Notes: a model not told the origin generated them from the sequence alone. 64,000 nucleotides of DNA from Margaritifera margaritifera (GCA_029931535.1 JAQPZY010001628.1:860001-924000), one strand, 5' to 3'; numbered from the stretch's first letter, positions 1 to 13,062 are shown. Made by a program: numbers and translations.

Positions 1-407
1 TTGGTTAAGCCAAAATATGGAAGTTATTGCTAGGTAACAAAATGGTTGAACAAAGGGCAAGTAATCCATACAATACCAAACGATCAAGTTAATATCTAAT
101 CCAAATAGCTGCTATAAATCACTTTAGCAATTTGAATGAAATACAAAATCAAAAGCGAAAGATACAACATGGAAAAGAAAATGCCATCCCATAGTTTATT
201 GTGCTAAGATTTAAGTGGACATGCCTGTTTGAATATGCATTGTTTCGAACGAAGAACTGATTTAAAAAAAAAAAAAAAAAAGATAGGAAAGTATTCAGTT
301 TCTGAGATGATAATGATGATGATACTCCTGTTTTGCTATTATTAACTTAGTTTAAACAAGAATTCAATGTACATGAAAAGGGCAAGTTTTTTATTCTAAC
401 TGCTTAC
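1..407 (-). other. CENPC intron, left edge
   Basis: This is intron sequence following the cupin exon. I read the minus strand for the expected remainder of the cupin fold and found no acceptor followed by a matching frame, so the final exons must lie outside the window. A poly-A run sits near 263-281. Nothing else is recognisable. Confidence 0.5.
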
Positions 408-583
408 CACAGCATATGCTGTAACTAACTGCTCTGTCTTTTCTGCAAGAGGTTGCAGGATGAGTGTCCCCATGTTGAAAAAGGGCTGGTCAAGCATTAT
501 AGCCAGAATAAAGGGGTCCTCTTTTGTTGCTGGGTCACCATGGGGACCAACAAATTCATACATGCTTTTGGGAGCCAAACACT
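408..583 (-). CDS. CENPC: CENPC exon: start of C-terminal cupin domain
   Basis: This is the last CENPC exon in the window, 176 bp. It follows an acceptor reading TTGACAG and ends at the donor GTG|GTAAGC. It enters in phase 1 (two leading bases) and leaves in phase 0. It encodes 58 whole codons. The stretch FFNMGTLILQPLAEK followed by EQLV has the hydrophobic/Gly spacing of the first strands of the CENP-C cupin (Mif2/CENP-C C-terminal fold), which homodimerises CENP-C at the kinetochore. The preceding residues, with PHGDPATKEDPF, form the linker. The remaining cupin strands are not in the window. Assignment rests on the cupin pattern plus the in-frame join to the CENP-C-motif exon upstream; the cupin pattern alone would be weaker evidence. 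Confidence 0.78.
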
Positions 584-997
584 CTGTCAATGATATAAAA
601 ATATAGTAGGTACGTGCATCAACCGAAAACGTTCAAACACAAATATATGGAAAGAGAATAATGATCATCAGTCACTGTACATTTAATCAGACAACAGAGA
701 ATTAAATATGATTATAAAAACTGGATGAAAATTAGAACTCAAAGCTAAGAAACCTGAAGCATGTACAACAAACTTACTTTACCTGTTGAGAAAAAGCTGT
801 ACACTGAAACCCATTAGTAAATATACTCGTATTAGGCAAATTTTAAGAACCTAACAAAGTAATAATTCCAGTCACTGGAGTCGTAAAAATTATTATTTCT
901 TTTGTAAAGCCAGACAAGTTCCCTATGTCTTGGGCACATAATCATGATACTAAAATTGGGCCTATTTCATTTTCAAATTAGTTTTGATGTCTGTGTG

Positions 998-1030
<33 letters not shown>

Positions 1031-2321
1031 AATCAGTCATTATTATATCTTCAATTTAAGTTTTTTGATCAAATGCATATGGAATGCTCAACACAAAACA
1101 ATATGTAAACCCTTCTACCCTAAAAGAGATAACTGAACCAACTGCTATGAATATAAAAAAGACATGATCATGACATAGCATGTTTGTCTATTTCAATAAA
1201 ATTTTGTTTATGATGACAACATGTTACTGATCCATACAGTTTCTCTAAACAAGACTCAAATGTACTGCAGTTTTATGATTTCTGTATCTGACCTGGAGAT
1301 CATAAAACTCAGAGCTCGGGTTTTTAGTCTGAGGTAATTGAAAACAACAACGTAATAGAAGTCAAATCCTTTGTGACATAAAAACTCCAGCTCAAACTCA
1401 AGCTTAAAGTTGTATTATTTCTGGGCCTGATCCAAAAAAACATTCTTAAAGAAAATCATTAGAGGACAAATTTGATTTCTTATGTTAATTTTACCATTTA
1501 TAAAGTAATCCCAACTAGGAAATCAAGAGTCATTTTGAGAGACTAATGCACTACTGACCAAATAGAATTTCTAGAAATCCAAGATAAGATTGTTTATTTT
1601 TTTTAACTGCTGAGAACTGATATGACAACTGGCCATCCCAGAAGCTCTATGACCATTAGAGCTACAAACAAAAAGGTCCCAGTAGTGAAGAGAATCTATT
1701 GGAAATTGCCTGGTCATCATTCATGTGTGTATCTGACGCAAAAAATGTAATCACACTGACATGCATAGACCAGTAATCAATGCATATAAAAAATAATCAG
1801 TTGAAGTGGGTAATCAATCTATGCAATGGTTACAGAACCAAACTGAACAGAACAGAACAAAACTTTACTGAAGTCAAGTCAAGTATAATCAAAGTACTAT
1901 AATATAAGAAGGCTTTGTGGTGTAATATCAATTTAAGTGAGAAGAGAGAATACAGAAAATGAAAGAAAATCAGAGAGAGAGACAGACAGACAGAGAGAGA
2001 AATAGAGAGAACATGTATATTCTAAATATTACAAGTCCAAGGGGTATCTAAAGAAAAGTAAACTATGATTTAAATAAAAACATTTTTGAGATATTTCACT
2101 TCATATGTAAGAGGGTCACAAAAAGTTGAAATGTCAAACAGCATATGTAGCTATCAAGACCTCAATTCAGTTTCTAATTCGTTCATTATTTGCTAACAAA
2201 TATGCTTATATTTTTCAATATTATTTTACTTTTATTTGTCATTAAATGTTGACATTACAAAATATTTGGATGTATGCAATAATATTTCTTAATCTAATTC
2301 AGGAACATATGATGTGCTGAA
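584..2321. other. CENPC intron without identifiable genes
   Basis: AT-rich intron DNA. It contains a CT microsatellite (999-1027) and an imperfect GA-rich tract near 1970-2010. A 21-bp block near 786-806 is bracketed by AG and GT but looks more like a polypyrimidine tract than a microexon. Confidence 0.5.
999..1027. repeat. (CT)n microsatellite
   Basis: Uninterrupted CT dinucleotides, about 14 units. Confidence 0.95.
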
Positions 2322-2990
2322 TTAACCAAAAAGCACTGATGGTGACACCTCACTAGATTTACTATGTTCATTCACATATTTGTCTTCTTGATGATTATTT
2401 GCATCACTACAGTGTACCACAATTTCTGCTTCAGAAGCTGTGTCCTGTGAATTATCAAGGGTTCTTTTCTTCACCTGTCTATTTTGTGAAACATCATTGT
2501 TATGAGGGATCCCTGACTTTCCCAATGTATACCAATCAGCAAACAAATCAGCAATCACTCAACCATTCATGATCAATCTGGTAGGGTATGCAATTGTAAA
2601 CTTGGATTCTGTATTCAACATCTCCGATTTCATCTTTTTCCATAATGGTTTTCAGGCATCCAAGATTTCTCTTGGGTAATTGCAATTTATGCCATATCCA
2701 CTCTCCTTAACCTGATGTGCACTGGCTAAAATTAGCTCAACATCAGGGTAATCTCTGAATGTAGCTATAATCAGGCGATGCGAGAATGGTGTGGATTTGG
2801 TATCTTCACGATGCTGAGAATTTTTTTCTGCTGTCAACCAACTCTATGAACATGCTGTACAAAGATCTCATCGAGGTAAATTTAAAGGTGTTCATTCAAG
2901 AATGATTCTATCAAAGCCATAAAATTTTCACCAACCATCTCTGGAACCCCTATAAAAATCAGGTTATTTCTCCTGTTTTGTGCCTCTGCA
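2322..2990 (-). pseudogene. Decayed LINE ORF1-like (L1 ORF1p type) fragment
   Basis: Three minus-strand frames, broken by stops and shifts, read as one protein. An upstream piece contains AQNRRNNLIFIGVPE, the hallmark start of the RNA-binding domain in L1-type ORF1 proteins. Then come a piece with HRLIIATFRDYPD and a YPREI motif, and a final piece from about 2558 to 2322. Order and spacing match an ORF1p RNA-binding domain followed by its C-terminal domain. It is known that such ORF1 proteins are nucleic-acid chaperones for non-LTR retrotransposons. No reverse transcriptase is adjacent, so this is an isolated dead remnant in a CENPC intron. Confidence 0.6.
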
Positions 2991-3224
2991 TCAATGCTCT
3001 TCTACTGTAACACTTTCATATGGTTACACATGTTGCTCAGTCATTGCTTATTTTTATGGATTGTACGCATTCAAAAATACTTTAAAGTTTGTCGTCATTG
3101 TTGATTTCTTTGAATTTTGTATTGACAATCAGATAGAATCAACTGTAATAGGTGAAAATTCATTACTTGCCCCATCTCTTGTTCATCTCAGATACTTTTA
3201 GGCCTGCCATCATGTCCACCCTGT

Positions 3225-3450
3225 CCTACTATGGACCAGTAATCAGAAGTAGTGGGTCACTAGATTATGCAAGGTCAGTAGGTCACCAGTCTGTGCAAGA
3301 TCAGTAGGTCACCAGTCTGTGTGAGTGTTTTACAGACATGCATAGACCAGTAATAAATTGCAGTGGGTCACTTGTCTATGCAAGGTTAGTAGGTCACCAG
3401 TCAATGCGAGGTTAGTAGGTCACCAGACTATGGAAAGGTTACAGGATTTA
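3225..3450. repeat. Short degenerate tandem repeat (about 26-bp unit)
   Basis: The phrase aggtcagtaggtcaccagtc or a close variant recurs at least five times with variable spacers. Related words (catagaccagtaat) also occur near 1760. It looks like an expanded piece of a dispersed repeat. Confidence 0.6.
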
Positions 3451-3660
3451 CCTATGTATGATGCAAACCCAATTGGGGGCAACATAGACCCAGATCTGTT
3501 GTTGCATAACATGCTGGCAGCAGATCAGGGTCTATACTTTTTACCTTAAAACTTCAGTGGAAAGAACAGCATAGACCCTGATTTGCTTGCAAATTATGCA
3601 ATGGTATATATGGGTCTATGCTGTTTAAAGTTGCCTGTATGTTAAATAAAATTTCTTTCA
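3440..3660. mobile_element. Foldback/MITE-like repeat, copy 1
   Basis: The segment holds two inverted words, cagcatagaccc at 3567-3578 and gggtctatgctg at 3612-3623. It also holds a longer motif containing gcagatcagggtctat that recurs near 13905 and 24545. The three copies share order and palindromic design, so this is a short non-autonomous foldback family. It has no coding capacity. Confidence 0.55.
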
Positions 3661-6600
3661 CCTTTGGACTTTCACTGATCACTTAGAACAACAATGATCT
3701 TACATCAACCAACATTGTACCAAATTAAATCTATCACATATTCGCAGGTAATGACACACCTACTACAGATGGAGTATGATTGCCTAATATGAAAATACGT
3801 TCTTCTATTTATAGCAGTGTCTTGTAATTGTGACCAGGGAACAAAACTTACCCAAACACTTGTCTAATCAAATATAAAAGTTTTTTTCCCACATTTCCCA
3901 GACAAGTTGTCCCCCAGCTTGCTCAGGGCTGAAACAATCAATGAATGCATACTCTCAATTTATAAGTCTGAATGTGTCACCTTTCTCTCTGCTAATGAAT
4001 CAGGCATGTATTCAAACAATAAAGTGAACCATAAATGTACATCGTACAAACTTTTATATATAGCTATGCATAAAGAGTCAGCTGCAATTCCAAATTTTTG
4101 AATATTTCTCAGGCAAAACTGTCTATGAAATGTACTGTAGGTAAGAGACCAAGAGAGAAAGTATGGGTGCATACATCATTACTGAATTGATAACTGCCTA
4201 ACATGTTGTAATCTTGGTGAGCAAATTATCTCAGAGTATCTTAGTAAACAAGGAATGAAATATGTGAACTGTCGTTGGGACATTTGTTCCATTAGGAGTA
4301 GGAGTAGTTGTAGGCAATCATACATAGCAATTTCCCAACCCTAAGCATCTTACCTCTGAAAGACAGCTCCAATATATTTGCACATTAGGTCTTTTATTCA
4401 AGTTTTAGAAGTCATTATATATCTATAAAATTACCAATATGCTTCAAATTTGACACAATCCTTTTATTTTCCTAAAATGTAGTCAGTAATGCAGATATCA
4501 GCTTCGTACCGCTCAGATGAACATGGGCAAACAGACACTGTATTTTAATTACTTGGACACTGACTTTGGAACAGAACCATTTTAGTTGTTGGGGTAGAAG
4601 AGTTTGCTGTTACAATCAAATTTGCTGCTCTCTGTTCTTGCTGTGCATTAGAACAAAGCCATAGTTATCAGTATAAATCTTATTTGTATAGGGATTATTT
4701 CAAGCTTTCCTCAGTCTTTTTGCATATGACTTAATTTTTGTTGGGAATCAACTCTTTACCCATGAAATCGAATGGTCTGCTCCCAAACCTAAGTTCAGGC
4801 AGGGAAATATAAGACAGGAATAGCTTCCAGTAGAGGTTATATTATTCTGTTTACAGAAACCTAGGCAATTTCACACCTGTTACAATGTACATCTTATGTA
4901 TAAGATTATGTCCAATACCCATGTATCAGTTTCAGTTACAACAACTATTTTATCATTTATGAATATGAGTTTCTTAGTTTAAACAGTAAGCCCAGTATCT
5001 TCTTTACAAATATATAGACTACTGTAGTATAATTTATTTTCATGGGTTTCAATTTTAGTGGTTTTGAAAAAAAGACATTTTCGTGGGTACTTAAATTTGT
5101 GGTTTTGCCTGTCAAAGTTTGTATATTTGTAGGTATTTAATTTTGTATATTAGCCTCAACAAATACCTCAAATAAAGAATACAAAAGAACATTACTATGA
5201 GGACAACAAACGACGGTCACTTCAATGGTTACAACAGTACTACCAGCTGTATGAGCACAAATCAATCACCTGTCAAGATAAATCACTTACACTCAACATC
5301 AAAGAGAGCCAACGCAGCCAACAACACTAAGCTACTAATCAGTTATTAAAGTATATGTACATGATCTCTTCCTTAAAACACTGTCCATAAAGTTGCACCA
5401 TCAATTACTTTCTGACAACCCTGGCGTTAACACAGTGGCTTGAGTGGTACAAATCAACTTAGATCCCCGTCAATTTGGATAATGTCATAATTCCACATGT
5501 GAACCAAACACATGACCACCTGACCTTGCTCAATGCAATTAGCAAGCATTGTCAACATATGATGTGTTCAGAGTCCATCAAAGTGTGAAGATATTAACTA
5601 AATTCAAGACAATGGAATCACTTCTTTGAGCCTGCCTCATGTACAAGCAACTTGAAACTTTAGACTTTACTTAAAACTTAGTCAATGAAGCTGATTGATG
5701 CTGAAAGGATAATTGCGGCTCACACTAAAATGTGTGCAAAATCAGACATAATTATCCATGGCTTTGAGAATACTGGACTTGTTTAATTCAACAATTTCAG
5801 GATTATTTACCCGACAAACATTTGTGTGTACCAGCCGAGTGATATGATGTTGATTCAGTCGTTTTGTCCAAAAATCAGTGAAGTGTGAAGTTCAATACTC
5901 TGCTGTAATTAGTATATATATACACAGTGTTTCATTAGTAACTGTGCCTCAAGCAATAGTTTTAGTATTTGACAGTCATGTTGTTCATTGGGATCAAGCA
6001 TGCATGAATAAAAAAAGACGCGCTTTCACAAGGATTTAAATTTTTTGACAACAGTTTCACTTGAATAAAGAATTGATTTGAATAAGTATTAACTCTAATT
6101 TTAATTTATAGCATCATTTCCTATTCTTTTTTTCATTTTCAGTAATAACAGTGTTTGAATACCTTATGCTTTTTCTCGTTTCTCTCTTTTCTTACCTATC
6201 TCACAACATAAAGCAGTGAGTAGAAATTATTGTTGATAGACAAGTTTTAAAATTGGAAACTTGATGGTATTCACGATTTTCATGTTGTAATGATCAACTA
6301 TCACCATTACAAGGTACTGCTATAAACAGGTGATAGTAGCATTTCCATATTAAAGAATCATAATAAATCTGCAGTAGGTGTGTCATTCCACTTGAACACG
6401 TAAATTTAATCTGATGGGTTTAGTTGATGCAAGGTCAGTGTTGTTTTAATACAGCGCACATCCTGAGCAATCAGTGAAAGTGCAAAGGCAAACGAAATTT
6501 GATGTATACAGGAGTATGGGTTGCATCCAGAGTTTTAAAAATCTGGACCATATACCCCCTTATTTCTTGAAAAACGGGGCCCATTCAAGTGAGGCAGGGT

Positions 6601-6770
6601 GCTCAGTATTCATTAAAAAAAACTTACTGGAAATGAAGATTGAATCCAACAACAAAAAAGAAAATTAGTCTGTCACCTATATGTAACACGGAGACACTGC
6701 TTCATGTTGACAGCCTGTTTGTGAGAGGGTAATTCTGCATATCAAACTAATGTAGATTTGTGAAAGTTTG
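3661..6770. other. CENPC intron without identifiable genes
   Basis: About 3.1 kb of AT-rich sequence. I see no exon with matching splice sites and no clear element. A short stretch near 5035-5150 repeats gtggttttg-type words and resembles a dispersed repeat. Confidence 0.45.
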
Positions 6771-6779
6771 TATTTCCAT

Positions 6780-7010
6780 GAGTGGATGACTTTTTCTTTC
6801 TCAGTTTTCAAACACCAACTACAAAACCTGTTTCTCACTTATTTTGAACAATGGATGGGTCTTTTTCCAGTTCTCACTAAAGGAGAATTTTCTTTTGTTG
6901 ATGCTGGTTGTATCATTTTCATCCTCCTCATTGCTGTCACTAAAACTATCTGTGATGTTAAACATCTTCACTTTCCTGATTTTCCTGTTGTTGATCCTCA
7001 ACACTTTCAG
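6780..7010 (-). pseudogene. Possible decayed BED-type zinc-finger transposon fragment
   Basis: A minus-strand frame has an acidic run (SDSNEEDEND) followed by WKKTHPLFK. A one-base shift then gives a CSWC pair. This arrangement resembles the BED-like finger (aromatic residues, then C-x2-C) of hAT-type transposases such as those at 48.6-49 kb. The frame is broken, no catalytic region follows, and similarity is by eye only. Confidence 0.25.
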
Positions 7011-7392
7011 TTCTTTCTTTGGAATTAACTCTCAAAAACAGTAAAATGGTCCATGAAGTTTGGACTGTTTCTCCACTGTTACATAGTTGGTGTGAGACAT
7101 GAGGCATACATAGGTTAAGACAGCCAATCTGAACTTAATAGCATTAATTACATCAATGAGGTGTGTACTGATTTTCCAGCAGAGACTTCTATGTATAACA
7201 AGAACAACATGCACAAAATTTATATAAATTTGCAAACAAAGCTTATTTTTGCAACCTTCTCCCCACTGGAGACTACAATTTTGCAGAATATTTTTCAATT
7301 TTTGTGGGAATCACATAATCGAGCATCCTAGATGCAACACTGATAAGGTATACTATGAAAATGAGTTTGTTACAACTCTGAGGATATTTTAC

Positions 7393-7527
7393 CTAAATCC
7401 TGTTCTTGCTGTGTGTCAGCCAGAAGAACTGGAATATCATTACTGGAGCTCATCTGTAAATTATTTGGGAGTTCTGTGTGAACTGACAGGTTAGCATAAG
7501 TTGAAGATCTCCGGTGAGTTGCTGGTT
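7393..7527 (-). CDS. CENPC: CENPC exon: linker before cupin
   Basis: This 135-bp exon follows the strong acceptor TTGTTTTTCAG and ends at the donor TTTAG|GTAAAA. It enters and leaves in phase 1, exactly as needed between the exons at 13063-13170 and 408-583. It encodes 45 codons, polar and low in hydrophobics, with PATHRRSSTYANLS at the start and a Gln/Glu-rich end (DTQQEQDL). No domain is recognised. Its position corresponds to the flexible linker between the CENP-C motif and the cupin. The support is splice signals, phase and an open frame. It could be skipped without breaking the frame, so it may be alternatively spliced. Confidence 0.6.
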
Positions 7528-8164
7528 CTGAAAAACAAGATACTAAAGTTGGCCTAATAATGTTCATCCAGACTGCATTCAAAGTAGGCTATTCTATATT
7601 GAACTGCGTGGAGGTTGGAAGGCACTTTCTTTAAATACATATGGGTGGTGGTGGTAATCAATATTGTTCTAAGGGTTCTATGTTGACCAGTCTAATTAAT
7701 GTAAAATTTGATAGGTTGTGGAGACTTTCAAAAAGAGTTTTGTGACTTCAATACATTTATTTTAAGACACAAAAGGAAAATGATAACAAAACACACTAAA
7801 ATTCTGATCAAAAATATATATTGGAGAAATATTGCCAGTCTGAAAGTAATATATATATCCTGGTAAAGATCCAGATTGTACAAGTGGACAAAACCCCAGT
7901 GATCAAGTCAGACTAATACATTCCTTCTTGCCCAAATTCCAAAACAATAACAAATCCTTTATAATTCTCCTGAGAGTTAAACAAACGACTGCAGACCACA
8001 AAGATATTCTGGGTCAACATCCTAGTCTCTAGTACATATATATATTGAACAAGAAGTTGCACCATTTATCTACAGGGTGGGAGGGTTGTGAAGAATTTTA
8101 ATTGTGTGCTTTGCAGGTTCCTGATGCTGGACCAAGAAGACATCATAAACATTGAAGTCAGTAT

Positions 8165-8515
8165 TGTGAAAAAGATTTGGTTACATACATCAAACACACT
8201 TGTTACATTCAGTAGTAGTAGTGCTTGGCACAATGAAATGGTATTTGGTTACATACTTCATACAAACTTGTTACATACAGTACTAGTAGTGCTTGGCACA
8301 ATGAAATGGTATTTGGTTACATACTTCATACAAACTTGTTACATACAGTACTAGTAGTGCTTGGCACAATGAAATGGTATTTGGTTACATACATCAAACA
8401 CACTTGTTACATTCAGTAGTAGTAGTGCTTGGCACAATGAAATGGTATTTGGTTACATACTTCATACAAACTTGTTACATACAGTAGTAGTAGTGCTTGG
8501 CACAATGAAATGGTA
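8165..8515. repeat. 68-bp tandem repeat, about 5 copies
   Basis: The unit contains ttggcacaatgaaatggta and recurs at intervals of 68-69 bp (near 8233, 8301, 8369, 8437 and 8505). Copies alternate between two sequence variants (cattcagtagtag and catacagtactag), which suggests growth by duplication of dimers. Confidence 0.9.
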
Positions 8516-10130
8516 CTTCAAGTGAACCATTTCCCCAATCTATTCAAACCATGTTGATAGATGATCCAATATAAAGATAAACCCACCTAACCATGCTTTT
8601 GTTCTAAAAAAAAAACCATTTATTGAAAAAATAATAGATCCCTTAAGTTATGGGTCAGTCCAATGAAATGGACTGTTTCTTCGTGACAATCAGAATAAAA
8701 AATATCAATAAAGGCAGCTCTTCTCCAAAAAACCAAACAACAAGCATTTTATTCACTGAATAGCTGACTAGGGAGTATTTTATTTTACCAGCTTGAACAT
8801 GCTCATAACAGAGTTACTTGGCCTTAATGATCAAGCAAAGTGGTTTCAACAGATAATCAATATTCATGTTTACACAGATCCTACCAGTTCTCATCATGGT
8901 ACTCAAAATGCACAGAATTTGAAATTTAAATTACTTATGTTTTCTTAGCCTTTGAGTGTCTTTCAAAATAAATTTGAAGAGCAAAAATCAAGATCAACTT
9001 GTAAATGCATTTATTTAAAAACCAGACCTGAACTGCAGTGAATTCATCTTGTTTGCACAGTCTTGCGTTGAAAAGCATATGCTGAATTCACATGTGTATA
9101 ATATAAGACAAATAAAGAGGAAACAATAAAGAACCCTTGTTTTACTAAATCTAGAGGTCATGGATGGCTCAATAAACATATTCACTTAAGAATTAAATTA
9201 GCCATAAATTATGTGTAGCAAATGGATTTACTTCATGAATAGTGTCAACTTAACGTCAATTTTAGATCCACCAGTTTGTAAAAATTTGGACAGAAACAGA
9301 TTAAGTTATGTCATTTCTAGAACAGAATAAACTGACAGATGGAAGGTTCATGTCAGTTTTCTTGTCCTGTTTTACTGGATTGACATCATTATTTCTACAA
9401 AGTATAAATTTTTTTAATAAAAACAAATCACTCAAATTAATATAATACAGTGCTGAAAAAGTGGATGATGAAAAAACTGATACAGCAGGTAAGGACATCT
9501 GCTCCAATTTAAGTTATTCTTAGAAATGGTCTTAGTAATGAAAATATTATCAAATCTGATTCTGAAAAGTGAAATAATGTTTGTATTCTTGACAAAAACT
9601 GGTAGGATACCAGTAAATTAAATGAACCATTCATATTTGCTAAACGTTATCATTTTATCTCAATGCTTTTGTGTAGGGGTTATGTCAATCTCTCTCCTGC
9701 TGCAGTGTTAACAAAAAAAATACAATGTGACTTTTGAAGTATCAGTTGAATTATTTACTAAGACATCCCTTTGCCTTAAGAGTTTTCATAGACAATCTCA
9801 AAACATCAACAAGGCCCTTTGACAAGTAGCTGTAAGAAGAAGAGGAGCCTGGGTAAGATTCATAGGTATTGGGTTATCTTGTTGGACCACTGTTGCTGGG
9901 TGGAATTTCACCAAATGTCATATTTTACTTGTCAATATGGTAGTCATGTGCAACAGAGGCATGGTCAAAGCTAGGAGTCAACTGGGATGGGTCAAAGGTC
10001 AACTGTAATAAAATGTCAACTACAGTGTAATTTTCAATACTTCTGACAAAACTTTATTTATGCTCAGCATAAAGACAAAAGTATGTGCATCAGCTTGCAC
10101 TTTCAGTTTATGACCTTGGGATCATAGTTT
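8516..10130. other. CENPC intron without identifiable genes
   Basis: No exon, element or repeat that I can name. The only frame of note (9301-9507, minus) has ordinary AT-rich composition and no splice context. Confidence 0.45.
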
Positions 10131-10290
10131 GGGAGGGGGGGGGGGACACACACACCAGACATGATTTTGGTTCTTTAGAGACAAAAATGAAATTGTGAAG
10201 TGGGGTCTGGGGGTCCTCCCCCAGCAGGGTCTCATGGGGCGGTGCCCCATATCTGGGGGTCCAGGGGGCCAAAGGCCCCCAGCCAAAAAT
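10131..10290. other. G-rich block with palindromic GGGGGTCCTCCCCC core
   Basis: A run of G near 10134-10145 is followed by several further G and C runs, in an otherwise AT-rich region. The core word gggggtcctccccc is self-complementary, and ggccaaaggcc nearby is another short palindrome. It is probably part of a dispersed repeat. The G runs could form quadruplexes. No coding function is seen. Confidence 0.55.
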
Positions 10291-11282
10291 CCATTTTAGA
10301 CTCCAAGAGCATATAAAACTGCAAAGTTGTTACTTCATTCCAACAACAACAAAAATCATTTGAAAAATAACAAATTTACCCAACTTTAAACAATACTTAA
10401 AGATTTTCACAATGTTCATTGTCACATCAACTTGTTCTCCAATAATATTAGTGCTGAAGTTATTACATGTGCATGTCAGTGTTCACATAACAATTCAGTC
10501 ACAATAATTTGTTCATTTTTGCACCACATACTACATGTATATCACACTTTGCTCATCTCATAACAAATATTTTGTTTTCTTTCATGGTAAAAGTTTTTAA
10601 TTATATACATCCACTATATAAAAATATTCACATAAATTCACTTGTCTTTTCCCCAATTGGACACAACCTGTTGATACTGATGTGCTAGTCTTGCCTTTTT
10701 TGCAGCCTTGGCAAAAATTTCTTTTGCTTTCATTTCGCATATTCTAACACAGAGTTGCTTCTCCTCTCATGTAAGAAATCTTCCTTAAAATACTGTATTG
10801 CACTTTATCCTGATGCCTTCAGACCATATCTGATGTTTGTACAGAGTTTTAGGTTTCTATGTTGGAATCAATAATATCATTTGTCGACACTGAAGGATGA
10901 TTCAACTTGTGGGCCATTAAAACAATTCAGTAAAGACAGGACTATCTTTGATAGACACGGGTATCTGGCAACAATATCATCACTCCCCCAACAGTGATCT
11001 ATACATTGTCCCTCCTTAAATTCTGGAAGGGAATCAGTTTAGAATATTCTAAACTCCAAATTACACTAGTCCAATTCCTTCTCATTTAACACATTAGAAG
11101 CTACTGTAGATTTGGCAAAAGTAGTTCAAATCAAACCTTTCTGATAAAGATCGCAAAATGCTAGTCCCCTGGCGTTGTTTTCTTACAAATTGACCAACTA
11201 CATTTCCACTGACTTTGTGTTAAAGCCATTCCCATTTCAACACATTTTTCAAACCTTTATTCAAACTTTTTGTGTTCATGTC
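10291..11282. other. Intron segment, possible unrecognised element
   Basis: The minus strand shows short basic peptides near 10690-10760 (for example KAKEIFAKAAKKARLAHQ) and broken frames up to 11230. These hint at an old mobile-element protein. I cannot identify it and find no splice sites that would tie it to CENPC. Confidence 0.25.
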
Positions 11283-12772
11283 TGTTACGGAATTATGGAA
11301 CATTTCTTATAAATAATGGTATAGTTTTATTAGTTTATAACCCCTATATAATAGTCTAATAGGTGTCGTTGTGCAGAGTACACATATATGGTAATTTCAA
11401 TGTGACCCAGTACATTGTGTTACGGAATTATATATCTTTTTTCTTTTAATAATGGTATAGTTTATTAGTTTATGATCTATGTTCTTAGTCTAACAGCTGT
11501 CGTCTTGCCGTGAGTACACATACGGTAAATTGGATCCATATTTCAAAGCATTAGTACATCACGTGGTTTTAGCGCGTGTGAGGTATGAACTTCTGACCTA
11601 GATTATAAGAGTAAATATTTTGTTATTGATAAAAATGTCAGTGTAGAAGTACTTTAAGTGGTATCACGCATAACCTAATTTCTGATTGGTTCGGAGAGGG
11701 TTGCAATGTTTCGAAATGCCCAGTTGTTTATCAAAGACATAATGGGTTTTATGTTGTTTCTCCGTAGTGGGAGACTATATTATAGAATTAATAGTAGCAT
11801 TCAGGCATTCTTCATAGTTACATTGGATAGAGAGGTCATAAACGAATCTGGTTCATTTTGTGTGTGGGATATTCTACCTTTGTGATATTAATACAGTGCA
11901 TTCTGGATTAGTACTGTTTCTTCAACCTTAACAATTATACAGCTCCGTGGAATTATCAGAAACATTTCTAGAACTTGTGACATTCCATATTTGCAAGGAT
12001 TACTTGGATATAACTTATCAGAAACATTTCTAGAACTTGTGACATTCCATATTTACAAGGATTACTTGGATATATCTTATTCTTATTAACACATTAGTAC
12101 AGTGAAGGTTACTTCATTCAGAACATAATACATTTGGAATATTTGGATTGACTTCCGGATCAGTGAACTTTAAAACAATTTAGGACTTTTAAGGATATTC
12201 ACTTTGATTGATTGTTGAAATATTTAAATATTTTAAGGACATTAAATATTTTTATTTTAAATCTTGAAAACTTGTTCGAGTCTTTTCTTTTGTTACATTA
12301 CCCCTAGTCGTAACAATTGGTCCTGGGAAAATCAATATTTTGCTTGAAGCATTAGTCATGTCACGTGATCCAGCGCGTGAGGGTTTGAACTTTTGAACTT
12401 CTCACCTGGATTTTGCAATCCAAAGAATGATTAATTTTGTTGACCAGAAATTGTGATCTTAAATTAGAGTTTAAGATCACAATTCTGATGTTTTTGTTTG
12501 AGACATAGTATAATTGGGTTTTTATTTGATTTGTGCAGTCAGAGACTATAAATGAAATATAATCTTAGTGTTCGTGATTCTTTGTAATTACATCAACTTG
12601 AGAGGTCAAAAAACGATTATTTAGGAATTTCTAAACTGTAAGTTATTTTTAATTCTTTCACTTTATTTGTTTGAAATATTTAATATTTTAGGAAATTAAA
12701 TATTTGTGTTTTAAATCTTGAAAGCTTGTTTGAGTAATTCTTTCTTTTGTTACATTACCCCTAGTCATAACA
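11283..12772 (+). mobile_element. LTR-like repeat cluster
   Basis: The start word tgttacgg occurs at 11283 and again at 11418. The matching end word (gtcgtaaca, gtcataaca) occurs at 12315 and 12772. Thus the units open with TGTTACG and close with CGTAACA, the TG...CA format of long terminal repeats. The first 135 bp are duplicated, and the region after 12316 repeats parts of 11550-12315. A 62-bp direct duplication lies near 11953-12080. No gag or pol coding is present. I infer solo or concatenated LTRs, with no clear target duplication. Confidence 0.45.
12449..12484. repeat. Perfect 15-bp inverted repeat
   Basis: Arms at 12449-12463 and 12470-12484 are exact reverse complements around a 6-base loop. 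Confidence 0.9.
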
Positions 12773-12838
12773 AGAAAAATCAGATTCAGGTCAGGAAAAA
12801 AGTGGAATTCTGCTTTAAAAAGATGAAAATAACCCATG

Positions 12839-12926
<88 letters not shown>
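12839..12926. repeat. (AT)n microsatellite
   Basis: About 88 bp of AT dinucleotides. The long Ile-Tyr open frames across it are artefacts. Confidence 0.97.
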
Positions 12927-12927
<1 letters not shown>

Positions 12928-13062
12928 ATGTTGGTATTGTAATGACAAGCCATCAAAGTTGCTCATTACAATTTAGTAAATAAGGAAGAGGAAACTTAAG
13001 TTAAAGTATTTTGGAGGTAAAATTAGCTTTAATAACAGGTGTCAAATGAAAAAAAGCCTTAC

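Noticed and set aside
786..806. 21-bp phase-1 microexon near the cupin exon
   Set aside because: It looks like a polypyrimidine tract plus AG and would add only seven residues; the flanking exons join in frame without it.
12688..12966. Open frames with long Ile-Tyr runs
   Set aside because: They are translations of an AT microsatellite; similar frames at 22.7, 23.9, 36.8 and 40.0 kb are also microsatellite artefacts.
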